64,000 nt of DNA from positions 1-64,000 of the forward strand of contig CAMAWH010000013.1 of NCBI GenBank assembly GCA_945861635.1, written 5' to 3'. The notes under the pieces were generated by a model. It was given only the letters and a program-made list of their open reading frames with translations. It ran no database searches and was not told where the DNA came from. Position numbers and translations under genes: made by a program. The stretch is from Klebsiella pneumoniae. GTDB lineage: Bacteria > Myxococcota_A > UBA796 > SXON01. Of this stretch, positions 37,046-46,062 are shown one piece after another; position 1 is the stretch's first letter; every line of letters begins with the position of its first letter.

Positions 37046-38470
37046 TTGCTCGCAGCGCTTCCGCTGGCGGCGGGCGCGACCCCCGCGGGCACCTTGCCGG
37101 ACCCAGATTCGGCGGGTCGGATCGAACACTTCAGCGTTCCGCCGGGATCGCTTGGGGAGGCGCCCGGCGGCCCATGCTTCGATGGACGCGTGGCGCACAG
37201 GCGGCCGGCCCCGCCCCCGGAAAACGTCGAGCCGATCCGTCAGAAATACGCCGGTTGGCTCACGGTGGACTTGGCCCCCGGCGCCGACAACACGGCCGTC
37301 GCGCCTGCCACGCTTGCCCACACGACAGCCCCGATCGATCTCGCGGCCCTCGCGCCAGCGCCGCTGCAGGGAACGGCCGCCGATATCGCACGTGTGCGGT
37401 CGGTATTCGAGCGGGCCCGAACGGAGAAATCGACCACGCGTATTGCGCTCTGGGGCGATTCCCACACCACCGGGGACAACCTCCTCGGTCAGCTCCGTCG
37501 CGTCCTGCAGGCCCGCTATGGAGATGGCGGGACCGGGTTTGTCTGGCCGTTTGGGCGGGCGAGTGGCACGACGATGGGGCGGGCGACCATGTGCAGCGGC
37601 GGTGAATGGATGTTTGACGCCGTGAGTTCTGCGCCGGAACGGTCGGGCCTCGGGCTGTCCGGCGTTGCCGCCACGAGCAGCGATCCCGCCGCGTTCGCGT
37701 GGGTGTCGGTGGAGGACGACACGCGGGCGGGCGCCGACCATCGAGCGGTCCTGCAATTTTTCCGGGACCCCGGCGCGGGCACGCTCCGCGTATCCATCGA
37801 TTCCGCGCCTGTCTTCGCTATCAACACCGCGGGGCTCGCCGGTCCCGGAACCGCCATCGTCACCGTGGCCGCCGGAAGCCATCGCCTGACGCTGCGTCCT
37901 GCAGGAGACGGCCCCGTACGCCTCACAGGCATTGCGTTGGAGCGGGACACGCCCAGGGGGGGTGGCGTCGTCGTGGACGGCCTCGGTGTCGTCGGGCGGC
38001 CGCTTGCGGCGTGGAACACCTGGCCGGAGGCGGAAATGGCTGCGTGGATGAAACCGCGCCCGTACGACCTCTTCCTGCTCGTCGGTGGCAGCAACGACGC
38101 GCGCGACACACACCTGACCCCCGCGACCTTCCGCGCGACCACCGTGGCGGCGCTTGCGGCCTTTCGACGTGTGGCGCCGGAAGCCGCCTGCGTGCTGATT
38201 GGACCGGCCGACCGCGCGCTTCTGCTCGATCACCAGCGCTACGTCCTCTGGCAGAGTCACCCCTGGATCAACGCGATCTTCGCCGAGGTGGCCCCCGCGG
38301 CCCATTGCGCCACGTGGAACCTTCAGGCGGCCATGGGGGGAGAGGGCAGCGCGTTCGCCTGGCGCGGGGCCGCGTTGATGGCCCCGGACCTGCTGCATTT
38401 CACACCGAACGGATACCGGGAGCTTGGCAATCGCCTGCTGGCGCTATTGGATCCGCAGGGTCCGTCGTAA
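37046..38470 (+). CDS. Periplasmic SGNH/GDSL hydrolase with an inserted beta domain
   Basis: About 474 residues. All SGNH blocks are present: Ser139 in LWGDSH (block I), Asn350 in GGSND (block III) and Asp448/His451 in DLLHF (block V). A beta-rich insert of about 100 residues (about 215-315) between blocks I and III resembles a sugar-binding module. The start is uncertain. The nearest start-like codon is TTG at 37046, but it falls inside the hydrophobic core of the signal peptide, and an n-region (RISSISSSKP) is encoded in frame further upstream, overlapping the MBOAT gene, with only a CTG available at 37001. Members of this family load or remove acetyl groups on glycans (PatB or esterase types). 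It closes the second cassette. Confidence 0.8.
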   Translation: MLAALPLAAGATPAGTLPDPDSAGRIEHFSVPPGSLGEAPGGPCFDGRVAHRRPAPPPENVEPIRQKYAGWLTVDLAPGADNTAVAPATLAHTTAPIDLAALAPAPLQGTAADIARVRSVFERARTEKSTTRIALWGDSHTTGDNLLGQLRRVLQARYGDGGTGFVWPFGRASGTTMGRATMCSGGEWMFDAVSSAPERSGLGLSGVAATSSDPAAFAWVSVEDDTRAGADHRAVLQFFRDPGAGTLRVSIDSAPVFAINTAGLAGPGTAIVTVAAGSHRLTLRPAGDGPVRLTGIALERDTPRGGGVVVDGLGVVGRPLAAWNTWPEAEMAAWMKPRPYDLFLLVGGSNDARDTHLTPATFRATTVAALAAFRRVAPEAACVLIGPADRALLLDHQRYVLWQSHPWINAIFAEVAPAAHCATWNLQAAMGGEGSAFAWRGAALMAPDLLHFTPNGYRELGNRLLALLDPQGPS

Positions 38471-38488
38471 GTCGACAGTGTGCACGGT

Positions 38489-39592
38489 TCAGCCGTCGTA
38501 CACCGTCGAATCGTCCGTGTCTTCCTCTTCGATGTCCTCGATCTCGTCGGGATCCTGCACATCGTCAGCGGGAGGCAGCGGGGCAGCTTTCGCGGCCTTC
38601 TCCGGAGCGGCGACCTTCGCCGGAGCGGCGACCTTCGCCGGCGTGGCGGCCTTCGCCGGAGCGGCGACTTTCGCCGGAGCGGCGACTTTCGCCGGAGCGG
38701 CCGCGTTTGTCGGGCCGGCGGGCTTCGCCGCAGCCGCGGGCGCCTTTCGTGTGGGCAACACGACGGCCGCCAGCGCTCCCTTCTCGATCGTCACCGACGC
38801 CCCCTTTCGGAGTTTCGCCACGTATGCGGCCTTGATTTCCTCGTGCTTCTCGGCGGTCCATCGCTTCACGACGTCCACCCGTGCGTCGGCGAACGCTTTC
38901 TGGGCCGGCGGCTTCCGCACGGCGACGTAGAGGAGATTCGCCCCCTCCCGCGTGAGAAAAACCTTACTCACCGTTCCCTCACGCGTTGCAAAAATCATCT
39001 TTCGGAGCGTCACATCGACCTTCGCGTCGAGCCGTGCGATCACACCCATGTCGCCACCGGCCAGCCGATTCGGGTCCTGAGACGACTTCTTCGCCGTGGC
39101 CGCGAAGGTCGCCTTCGGGTCCGCGGCCACCGCCGCACGCAACTTCACGGCCGCCGCAATCGCGCCGCGGGCGTCAAGCTTCGGGCCCGTCCGGACGAGA
39201 ATCCGATTGACGCGTGCCACGTCGGCCGTCATGAACCGATTCAAATTCGCATTGTAGTAGGCCTGTAGTTCTGCCGCTGTTGGCGTCGGCGCCCCGACCA
39301 GCACCTCATCACGCATCAGCACCCGAACCATCGCGTCGCGCACGAACGGGTCGGCAAGCACGTCGGCGTCCTTCCGGGCCTGCACAAACAGCAAGCGCTC
39401 CCCCGCAATCGACTCGACGACCTGCCGGCGCTCGTCGTCGGACAACGTCACGCCATCGGCGGGGCGGGCACGCTTCGCCGCAGCGGCGAATTCACTTTCA
39501 TGAATCTCGATCCCCTCGACACGCGCGACCACGGGATCGGGTACCGGCTCCGCCGCCAGAAGCGGAAGGGCGAAGAAAAATGCAGCGAGCAT
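38489..39592 (-). CDS. Parvulin-type peptidyl-prolyl isomerase (PpiC/SurA-like), secreted
   Basis: 367 residues from the ATG at 39592, which has a GGAG ribosome-binding site. A signal peptide (MLAAFFFALPLLAA) is followed by a SurA-like helical chaperone part (about 20-125) and a parvulin domain (about 125-240, with the GGDMG turn). The C-terminal about 120 residues are low-complexity: six AAPAKV-type repeats, then a strongly acidic tail. It would assist folding of exported or outer-membrane proteins. It is convergent with the SGNH hydrolase gene. Confidence 0.87.
   Translation of the reverse strand: MLAAFFFALPLLAAEPVPDPVVARVEGIEIHESEFAAAAKRARPADGVTLSDDERRQVVESIAGERLLFVQARKDADVLADPFVRDAMVRVLMRDEVLVGAPTPTAAELQAYYNANLNRFMTADVARVNRILVRTGPKLDARGAIAAAVKLRAAVAADPKATFAATAKKSSQDPNRLAGGDMGVIARLDAKVDVTLRKMIFATREGTVSKVFLTREGANLLYVAVRKPPAQKAFADARVDVVKRWTAEKHEEIKAAYVAKLRKGASVTIEKGALAAVVLPTRKAPAAAAKPAGPTNAAAPAKVAAPAKVAAPAKAATPAKVAAPAKVAAPEKAAKAAPLPPADDVQDPDEIEDIEEEDTDDSTVYDG
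38595..38702 (-). repeat. Six 18-bp coding repeats (AAPAKV)
   Basis: Six in-phase 18-bp units, at 38595, 38613, 38631, 38649, 38667 and 38685, encode AAPAKV-like hexapeptides in the tail of the parvulin gene. Units differ by one to four bases. Copy number is likely variable between strains. Confidence 0.9.
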
Positions 39593-39603
39593 CGGAACTC
39601 CAC

Positions 39604-39640
39604 AAAAAAGAAACGGGGGTGCCGGAACCCAGCATCCCCC
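39604..39640 (-). terminator. Rho-independent terminator of the 39662-43576 gene
   Basis: Read on the minus strand, GGGGGATGC and GCACCCCC form a stem around a loop of about nine nucleotides (one G-T pair), followed by a T-rich run (GTTTCTTTTTT). It starts 22 bp past the stop of the MopE/lamin-tail lipoprotein and separates it from the parvulin gene on the same strand. Confidence 0.8.
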
Positions 39641-39661
39641 GCGTATCCGACCGACGAGGCG

Positions 39662-42600
39662 CTAGTAGCCCTTGCCGTACCAGAGCCAGGAACCGCCGGC
39701 GTTCGACAGGCCGAACGCATCCCAGCTGGGCGCGCCCGACATGAAGTCGTCGAACCCGTCGGCGTTGACGTCACCCCCGCCGCTGACGGCGAAGCCGACG
39801 GCGTCGGACAAATTCGCACCGACGAAGCGCGCATCGTACGATCCCGCGCCGCTGGTGCCCGCCGTGGCTGGGCCGTAGGCGATGTAGATTGCGCCCGCGC
39901 CAGAACCGCCGCCACCGCCGCCCGAGACGTCAAAGCCCGTCGCGCCGTACATGATGTCGAAGAATCCGTCGGCGTTCACGTCACCGATGCCGGCTACCGT
40001 GCGCCCGCAGAAGTCCGACGCAACCTGCCCGCGGATCGTGGACACGGCACTGGTCGTGCTCGTGACCGAACCGGAAACAGCGGAGTTGAAGATGTAGACC
40101 GCTCCGGCGTTCGTCGCGGATCCATCCTGCATGTCTCCCGTCACCGCGAAGTCACCGCTCCCGTCTCCATCCGTGTCTCCGAGGCCCGCGACAGAGATGC
40201 CGAAGCGATCTCCCAACGTCCCACCCGCGATGACCGCATCCGCCGTCGAAGCCGACACCGTGCCGCTCAGGGCGTCGAGCCCGTAGAACACGTAGGCATT
40301 GCCCGTGCCCGTGGCCGCGGACGACGTCGTCTGCGTCGTCGGCGCACCCAGGACGAGGTCGGAACGACCGTCGCCGTCGACGTCGGGCACCATCGCCGCG
40401 GAGTACCCGAGGTAGTCCGCCGTAGCCACGCCGGTGATGAGGAGCGTTGCTGCCGTCGTGGCGTCCTCCGCACCGCCGCCAATCGCCGTGGCGTTCCACA
40501 CGGCCACCGTGCCCGCGTTCGTGCCGCGGCCAAAGGCTGTCGCCACGATGTCACTCCGACCGTCGGCATCGAAATCACCGCCGTCGAGCGCATACCCGAG
40601 GTAGTTCGAGTTCGACGTGGCCGTGCTCGGCATGGTGAACGACGCGAAGGCCGTCGAGTACGAGCTCGGGCTGGTGCCGCCGAGGAAGAGGTAGGCGCGA
40701 CCGCGGTCCGTGCTGTATTTGTACGCGGACATCATCAAGTCGTCGATGGTGTCACCGTCCGTGTCGCCAACGAACCGATTCGTGGCGCCGAATTGCTCGA
40801 AGCTGGTGGTGCCCGTCTCGCCGTCGATGGTGAGATCCGCGAGGGCCGGCGTGTCCGACGTTGTGACCGGACCGTACCAGAGGTAGGCGCGACCAGCGTC
40901 GGTGATCGTCGTGTCATACAGCGGATTTCCAACGGCGACGTCGTCAAACCCGTCTCCGTTGAAGTCACCATTGTTCGTCGGAGAGTAGCCAACGGACTGC
41001 GTCGTCGCGACGGTACCGTAGGCCCGGAAGTCGAAGTTGTCCGACGTCGTTTCGCTGGAGTTCCACTCGCATTCGGGCGCGCCCGGATCGCAATCGTTGT
41101 CGATCAGATCGTTGCAGACCTCGGCCGCCCCAGGGTTGATGGTGGCGTCCGCGTCATTGCAGTCCGAGCTGGTTGCCACGGAGCCGGACGGCGCATCGCA
41201 GCTCGTCCCGGATGTCGTGCTTCCACCGTACCCGTCAACGTCCGCGTCGATGTACCAGACCGTCTCGCCGGTGGCGCCGGCCTCGTCCACGAGCGTGTCG
41301 CAATCGTCGTCCACGTCGTTGCATGCCTCGGTGGCGCCGGGGTTGATCGTCGCATCCCCGTCATTGCAATCGGTGGTGTTGGTGTAGCCATCTCCGTCCA
41401 CGTCGACCGTCGTAAGGCAGGCATAGTTCGCAGAGCCCGGCGTGCCGTGTTCGTCATTCGTCGTCGCGGCGGTATCGTACCAACGCCACGTGGTGCTGTT
41501 GGACACCGTGCCGGCCGAGTTGCTCGACGTGGAGCACCAGGCCGTCCGGGTGTCGTTGCTCACTGTGTCGTAGTAATCCGCGTCGAGACTCATCGAGAAG
41601 CGAGCCGATGCCGGCCAATATCCGTTCACCGCATCGTAATACCACGTCACGGAATCGATCTTCGTTCCCGTGGTGCGGTTGCCATTGATGTACAGGCCGA
41701 ACGTGTCGGTCGTCGTGCGAATATAGAAGGTGTTATCATGGTTTGTGCCAACGTAGGTGGCCGCCTGCGCCTCATCGCCCCAGACGTAGTCACAGCTGAG
41801 GGGCCACGCCGCCGTCAACGAAAGTTCGTAGTCGTTCGTGTCGCAGAACACCGCGTAATCGCCGGCGGCCAAAACCGGTGCCGTAGCCGCGTCGAGGTAG
41901 ACTTGGTTTCCGGACGCGGAGGTGCCGCGCGCGATCACCCAATTGGCCATGTCAATCGTGCGCGAGGAGTCGTTGTAGACCTCAACCCACGAGCCGTTTG
42001 CGACCGCCACCGAGCCGCCGAAGCGAGACTGACGGTTCACTTCACTGACGATGACGTCTCCAACGGCGACAAAGTCCTCATCCACCCAGGAATCGCAGTC
42101 GTTGTCGGCCAGATCGTCCGTTTCCGAAGCGCCGGGGTACGAAGCGGCGGAAGCATCGTTACAATCCGTCGCGTTGCTGACGTAGCCGGAAGGTGCGGTG
42201 CACGACAATGTCGTGGTGGCGGCGTCCCCGTACGTGTCGGAGTCGGCATCCGCGTAGAACACGTTGGAACCCGTCGTGATGCCTTCGTCGATGCTGCTGT
42301 CACAATTGTTGTCAAGACCGTCACAGATTTCTGTGCCCGCTGGGTTGCTGATCGCACTTGAGTCGTTGCAATCCGTGCTGTCCGCGACGTACCCGGACGG
42401 CATCACGCAGGACGCGATGGGCGCCGAGGCATTTCCATAGGTATCAGAATCGGAATCCTGATAGTACGTGGTGGTGGAGAACCCGTTGTCGAGATTGCCG
42501 TCACAATCCTGATCGATGCCGTCACACAGTTCGGTAGCTGCGGGGTTGATCGCGGCGTCCGCGTCGTCGCAGTCCGTTGCCGTCGTGTAGCCGTCTCCAT

Positions 42601-43576
42601 CGACGTCCACCGTCGCGAGGCAGTTGTAGTTGGCCGCGCCGGGAGTGCCGTGTTCGTCGTTGCTGGTACCCGCCGTGTCGTACCAGCGGTACGCCGTATT
42701 GTTCGCGACGGCGCCGGCAGCCGTGCTCGTCGTCGAACACCACGCGTTCTTGTTGTTGTTCAGGGTGCCGTCGAAATACGACGCGTCCAGACTCATCGAG
42801 TAGCGCGCGGCGGCGGGCCAGTAACCGTTGACCGAATCGTAGTACCAGGTCACCGCGTCGATCTGCGTGCCCGTCGTGCGTGTGCCGTTGATGTACATCG
42901 ACACCGTGTCGGTCGTCGGCCGGAGATAGAACGGATTGTTGTGGTAGGTGCTGACGTATGTTGACGGCTGGGTCTCATCACCCCAGACGTAGTCACACGT
43001 GAGCGGGTACGCGGCGGCGGAGCCCTCATAATCATTGGTGTCGCACAACACCGCGTAGTCCCCCGGCGCGAGGATCGGCGCGCTAGCGGGGTCGAGGTTG
43101 ATGGCATTGCCGGAGGCCGAGGTGCCGCGGGCAAACACCCAATAGGCCATGTCCACCGTTCGCGCCGAGGTGTTGTAGACCTCCACCCACGAGCCGTTTG
43201 TGAGCGCCACGGAACCGCCGAACCGCGACTGACGATTCACTTCCGTGACGACGATGTCACCCACATCCACGAAGTCCTCATCGACCCACAGGTCACAATC
43301 GTCATCCGTGAGGTTGTCCGCCTCGGTTGCGCCGGGGTTCACGGCACTGTTCGAATCATCACAATCGGTCGTCGTGTCGTAGCCGTCACCGTCGGCATCC
43401 ACGGCGATCGTCTTCCAATTGTCCGGAAACGCGTCGTTCGAATCCGCGTTCGTTGAACCCGTGGAGTCGCCCGAACTGTCGAAGTCGTCGGAATCCGGCA
43501 TCATGGCCGAACACGCCGCAAGCGAAAGCAGGGAGAACGGAGTAACGAGCGCAAGAATCGAGTGCGAACGGGACAT
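39662..43576 (-). CDS. Lipoprotein with MopE-like repeats, two lamin-tail-like domains and FG-GAP repeats
   Basis: 1304 residues, exported as a lipoprotein (lipobox LAAC near 19-22). MopE-type units (DxDGDGY...DCDD...NPGA) occur around 58-100, 323-365, 370-500 and 724-830. Two lamin-tail-domain-like stretches (about 103-320 and 503-722) contain VxEVNRQSRFGGSV, SWVEVYN and DYVWGDE. FG-GAP repeats fill about 835-1304 and should form a calcium-binding propeller. The MopE-plus-lamin-tail block is duplicated in tandem with an offset of 400 codons. It is probably a large surface protein that binds metal ions. A promoter-like pair precedes it at 43631-43661, and a strong terminator follows. Confidence 0.88.
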   Translation of the reverse strand: MSRSHSILALVTPFSLLSLAACSAMMPDSDDFDSSGDSTGSTNADSNDAFPDNWKTIAVDADGDGYDTTTDCDDSNSAVNPGATEADNLTDDDCDLWVDEDFVDVGDIVVTEVNRQSRFGGSVALTNGSWVEVYNTSARTVDMAYWVFARGTSASGNAINLDPASAPILAPGDYAVLCDTNDYEGSAAAYPLTCDYVWGDETQPSTYVSTYHNNPFYLRPTTDTVSMYINGTRTTGTQIDAVTWYYDSVNGYWPAAARYSMSLDASYFDGTLNNNKNAWCSTTSTAAGAVANNTAYRWYDTAGTSNDEHGTPGAANYNCLATVDVDGDGYTTATDCDDADAAINPAATELCDGIDQDCDGNLDNGFSTTTYYQDSDSDTYGNASAPIASCVMPSGYVADSTDCNDSSAISNPAGTEICDGLDNNCDSSIDEGITTGSNVFYADADSDTYGDAATTTLSCTAPSGYVSNATDCNDASAASYPGASETDDLADNDCDSWVDEDFVAVGDVIVSEVNRQSRFGGSVAVANGSWVEVYNDSSRTIDMANWVIARGTSASGNQVYLDAATAPVLAAGDYAVFCDTNDYELSLTAAWPLSCDYVWGDEAQAATYVGTNHDNTFYIRTTTDTFGLYINGNRTTGTKIDSVTWYYDAVNGYWPASARFSMSLDADYYDTVSNDTRTAWCSTSSNSAGTVSNSTTWRWYDTAATTNDEHGTPGSANYACLTTVDVDGDGYTNTTDCNDGDATINPGATEACNDVDDDCDTLVDEAGATGETVWYIDADVDGYGGSTTSGTSCDAPSGSVATSSDCNDADATINPGAAEVCNDLIDNDCDPGAPECEWNSSETTSDNFDFRAYGTVATTQSVGYSPTNNGDFNGDGFDDVAVGNPLYDTTITDAGRAYLWYGPVTTSDTPALADLTIDGETGTTSFEQFGATNRFVGDTDGDTIDDLMMSAYKYSTDRGRAYLFLGGTSPSSYSTAFASFTMPSTATSNSNYLGYALDGGDFDADGRSDIVATAFGRGTNAGTVAVWNATAIGGGAEDATTAATLLITGVATADYLGYSAAMVPDVDGDGRSDLVLGAPTTQTTSSAATGTGNAYVFYGLDALSGTVSASTADAVIAGGTLGDRFGISVAGLGDTDGDGSGDFAVTGDMQDGSATNAGAVYIFNSAVSGSVTSTTSAVSTIRGQVASDFCGRTVAGIGDVNADGFFDIMYGATGFDVSGGGGGGSGAGAIYIAYGPATAGTSGAGSYDARFVGANLSDAVGFAVSGGGDVNADGFDDFMSGAPSWDAFGLSNAGGSWLWYGKGY
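41408..43390 (-). repeat. Intragenic tandem duplication, 1200-bp period
   Basis: The blocks at about 43390-42611 and 42190-41408 encode the same MopE unit plus lamin-tail-like domain. Corresponding residues are 400 apart (GSVALTNGSWVEVYN starting at 121, GSVAVANGSWVEVYN starting at 521). Conservation is high at the protein level with scattered synonymous differences, so the duplication is not recent. Confidence 0.85.
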
Positions 43577-43630
43577 ACAAACCTCAGGGATAAGGAATCG
43601 GTTGCCGGGTGGACGGACGGCAGCGCCGTA

Positions 43631-43661
43631 TACATATGCCCCATCGGTCGGCGTCGGTCAA
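43631..43661 (-). promoter_or_regulatory. Candidate promoter of the 39662-43576 gene
   Basis: On the minus strand, TTGACC (43661-43656) is followed after 19 bp by TATGTA (43636-43631), 54 bp before the ATG at 43576. The -35 matches the sigma-70 consensus in five of six positions, but the spacing is long and the -10 is poor. Confidence 0.35.
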
Positions 43662-43678
43662 CGGGAATATTTGGACCG

Positions 43679-46006
43679 TCAGGTACCCACGACCTGCGAA
43701 AGTTCGATCCAGTCCACGGCCCAGCGCGCCGGGACGGAACCCTCCACGCGCAAGCACGGGCGAACCTGCGCGGCGCCCGTGGCCGTCCGCACGTCAAACC
43801 GATCGACCCGCCACGGAACAGAGCGCGTAGTCGTCAGCGGGCGCTCCATCACGAGTGTTCCCGCGACCCGCATCGGCGAACCGACAGCGTCGAGCATCCG
43901 GAGTTCGAGAAACGCGCCCGTCCTGCCCTCGCCCTGGTCATGCTCGACACGCCAACGCAGTCGAATCGCGACGCGCCCGGCGGCGGCGACCGACGGTCCA
44001 CACACCACCGCTGCCGGACGATCGACCGCGTTCGCGACAACGAGGCTAGCGGCGTCATCTACCTGCGCCACCGACGCCGTCGGCGCATCCTCGGTGCCCA
44101 CCAAATCGCTCCATCCCTCCGGAAGCGTGCCGCCATCGAACTCCCAGAGCGCCCGCCTCTCGCTCCCGGGAGGCGGATCCGGGGGTGCCTCGGCGATCTG
44201 CGACTCCGTCAATGCGGGGAGCGGCCTGTCCGGCTTGTGACGCTCGCCTTCAGGGATTTCCGGCGAGAGCGGTTCAAGCCAGGTGCCACACCATTGCGGA
44301 AAAGCCCGTGCGCGGGCGCACTCGACACGTCGCAACGCGTCTGCGCTCTGCTCTCCCTCCCCGAGAAGCTGAAGGGCGGACGCCTTTAAACCCCATGCCT
44401 CCGCCATCGTGGGGCCACCGAACCCGAAATCAATCGCCATGGCCAGCGCGACCTCGGCAGCCGCCAGCGCCCCCTCCCCGTCCTCACGCCGCAAACGGAT
44501 GCGCGCAAGCGTGAGCGAGGGCGACGGATGTCCGCGCACGCCTTCCGCCGCCATGATTGCCCATTTCTCGGCGAGTGCGAGGTTGCCCGCTTCCATCTCG
44601 CGCACCGCCAACTCCTGTTGAAACGGGACGTAGTGGAGGGACTCCGCCACCACGGGCATCCACCAGCGCACCGCCTGACAGCCCGGCCCATCCGGCGCGT
44701 AGAATGCCAGACGAAATCCAGTTTCAAACGTACATTCATGCGAGAATCGCGCCGTCACGCTGGGGTCCAGCCATTCCGAGCGCGAGATGCCCAGCCACGC
44801 ATTGTCGTCCAGTGGGAGCGCGTTGCGATCGGCGAGCGCGGGCGCGTAGCGCCGATACTGGTTGAGGACGTAACTCGGGCGAAAATGGAGGCCCGCGTTG
44901 GCGGGCATCGAGGCATCGAGAACCTGCGACTCAACTCGTCGATCGAACCCGAGCGAACGTTCCTGCGGCGACGTCGTGCGATCGTACAACTGCCAGAATG
45001 GACCCAGGAGGAGCAGCAAGTATGCGCTGGCCACAACGCGCGACACGACCGGCGACCGGATCGCGCCGTAGACCGCGGCCAGAAGCACCGCCGCCGCGGG
45101 GAGAAAGACAATATGATTGCGCGGATTCTGGGCGGGTCCGGAGCTCGACAGCGCCCAGGGCGCCACCACCGCGACGACGGCCCAGCCCACCAGCAAAGCG
45201 TCGCGGCGTCGAAGTGCCAAAAGGATTCCTGAAACCTGCCCAAAGGCCAGTACCATCGACAGCCACGAAATTCGCTCGTCCGGCGACCACAGTGCGTAGC
45301 GGAGCGCGAAAAGTGTTCGAGCGGAGGGGGCATCCTTGTTCGCCAACTGGAACTTCAGCGGGCCGATGGCCCACGGTACGAAGGTCAAGCCCGCCAGCCC
45401 GAACGCCAGCACAAGCATGCCGAAGCGGCGCCAGCGCTCCGTCCGCGGGAGCGGCGACATCAACAAACCGAGCGTTGCCGCGAGACCCCCGCCGAGCACC
45501 GCCGAAATTCCGGCGTAATGCGTCCACATCGCGCCCGCGACCGCAAATCCCGCGAATGTAGCTGCGCGATCCGGGCGATCTCCCCTCACCAACGCCAATG
45601 TGCTCACGAATATCGCCGTCCCCATGAACAACAGCAGCGCGTACATGCGCGCAGTCACGCCGAACAGCGTCGCAAAGGGCGATAACGCGACAATCCAAGC
45701 GGCGATCTCGCCCGTGCGCTCGTCGATGGCCCGCCCGACACCATCCCGGAGCAGCGCGACACTCGCAACGACGGCAAGTACCGAGGGAATACGGAGAATG
45801 GCGTCCCGATCCCCGAAGAGCGTGAACGGCGCGGCCAGCAGGTAATAGAGCGGCGGATGTCGGTCACCGGCCGCCGCCGCAATCATCTCCAACGGCGAGC
45901 GCTGCACGACCCCCCACGAAAAGATTTCATCTCCCCACAACGACCACCGCCCGACGAAAATCAGGCCCACGCACGCAGCCGCCAGCGTCGGCGCCCAGCG
46001 TCGCAT
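43679..46006 (-). CDS. GT-C glycosyltransferase (GT39/ArnT-like) with TPR-like segment and two-Cys beta module
   Basis: 775 residues from the ATG at 46006 (GAGAG upstream); a GTG at 46027 is an alternative. The first about 430 residues are multi-pass with the GT-C signature: WGDE in the first outer loop (acidic catalytic pair) and HPPLYYLL after it. These enzymes use lipid-linked sugar donors on the periplasmic face. Residues about 480-590 are helical and TPR-like. The last about 150 residues form one copy of the two-Cys beta module (VVCGPSV...RPCLRVEG...VDW), here in its most divergent form. It is divergent from the phosphodiesterase gene. The acceptor is unknown but may be the polymer handled by the O-acylation genes (inference). 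Confidence 0.8.
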   Translation of the reverse strand: MRRWAPTLAAACVGLIFVGRWSLWGDEIFSWGVVQRSPLEMIAAAAGDRHPPLYYLLAAPFTLFGDRDAILRIPSVLAVVASVALLRDGVGRAIDERTGEIAAWIVALSPFATLFGVTARMYALLLFMGTAIFVSTLALVRGDRPDRAATFAGFAVAGAMWTHYAGISAVLGGGLAATLGLLMSPLPRTERWRRFGMLVLAFGLAGLTFVPWAIGPLKFQLANKDAPSARTLFALRYALWSPDERISWLSMVLAFGQVSGILLALRRRDALLVGWAVVAVVAPWALSSSGPAQNPRNHIVFLPAAAVLLAAVYGAIRSPVVSRVVASAYLLLLLGPFWQLYDRTTSPQERSLGFDRRVESQVLDASMPANAGLHFRPSYVLNQYRRYAPALADRNALPLDDNAWLGISRSEWLDPSVTARFSHECTFETGFRLAFYAPDGPGCQAVRWWMPVVAESLHYVPFQQELAVREMEAGNLALAEKWAIMAAEGVRGHPSPSLTLARIRLRREDGEGALAAAEVALAMAIDFGFGGPTMAEAWGLKASALQLLGEGEQSADALRRVECARARAFPQWCGTWLEPLSPEIPEGERHKPDRPLPALTESQIAEAPPDPPPGSERRALWEFDGGTLPEGWSDLVGTEDAPTASVAQVDDAASLVVANAVDRPAAVVCGPSVAAAGRVAIRLRWRVEHDQGEGRTGAFLELRMLDAVGSPMRVAGTLVMERPLTTTRSVPWRVDRFDVRTATGAAQVRPCLRVEGSVPARWAVDWIELSQVVGT

Positions 46007-46037
46007 CTGCTCTCGCGTCAGGCCCACGCCACCGGAC

Positions 46038-46060
46038 TATCCTGTCGGCGTTAGGAGGAG
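46038..46060 (+). promoter_or_regulatory. -10-like box and strong ribosome-binding site of the 46063 gene
   Basis: TATCCT at 46038-46043 is a reasonable -10 hexamer, 19 nt before the ATG. AGGAGGAG at 46053-46060 is the best Shine-Dalgarno sequence in the window and fixes the start at 46063. Confidence 0.5.
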
Positions 46061-46062
46061 GC

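Noticed and set aside
39500-42361. 953-codon open frame on the plus strand opposite the MopE/lamin-tail gene
   Set aside because: Its translation is Arg/Val-rich with no domain, and it mirrors the codon repetition of the real gene; a shadow of a repetitive high-GC gene.
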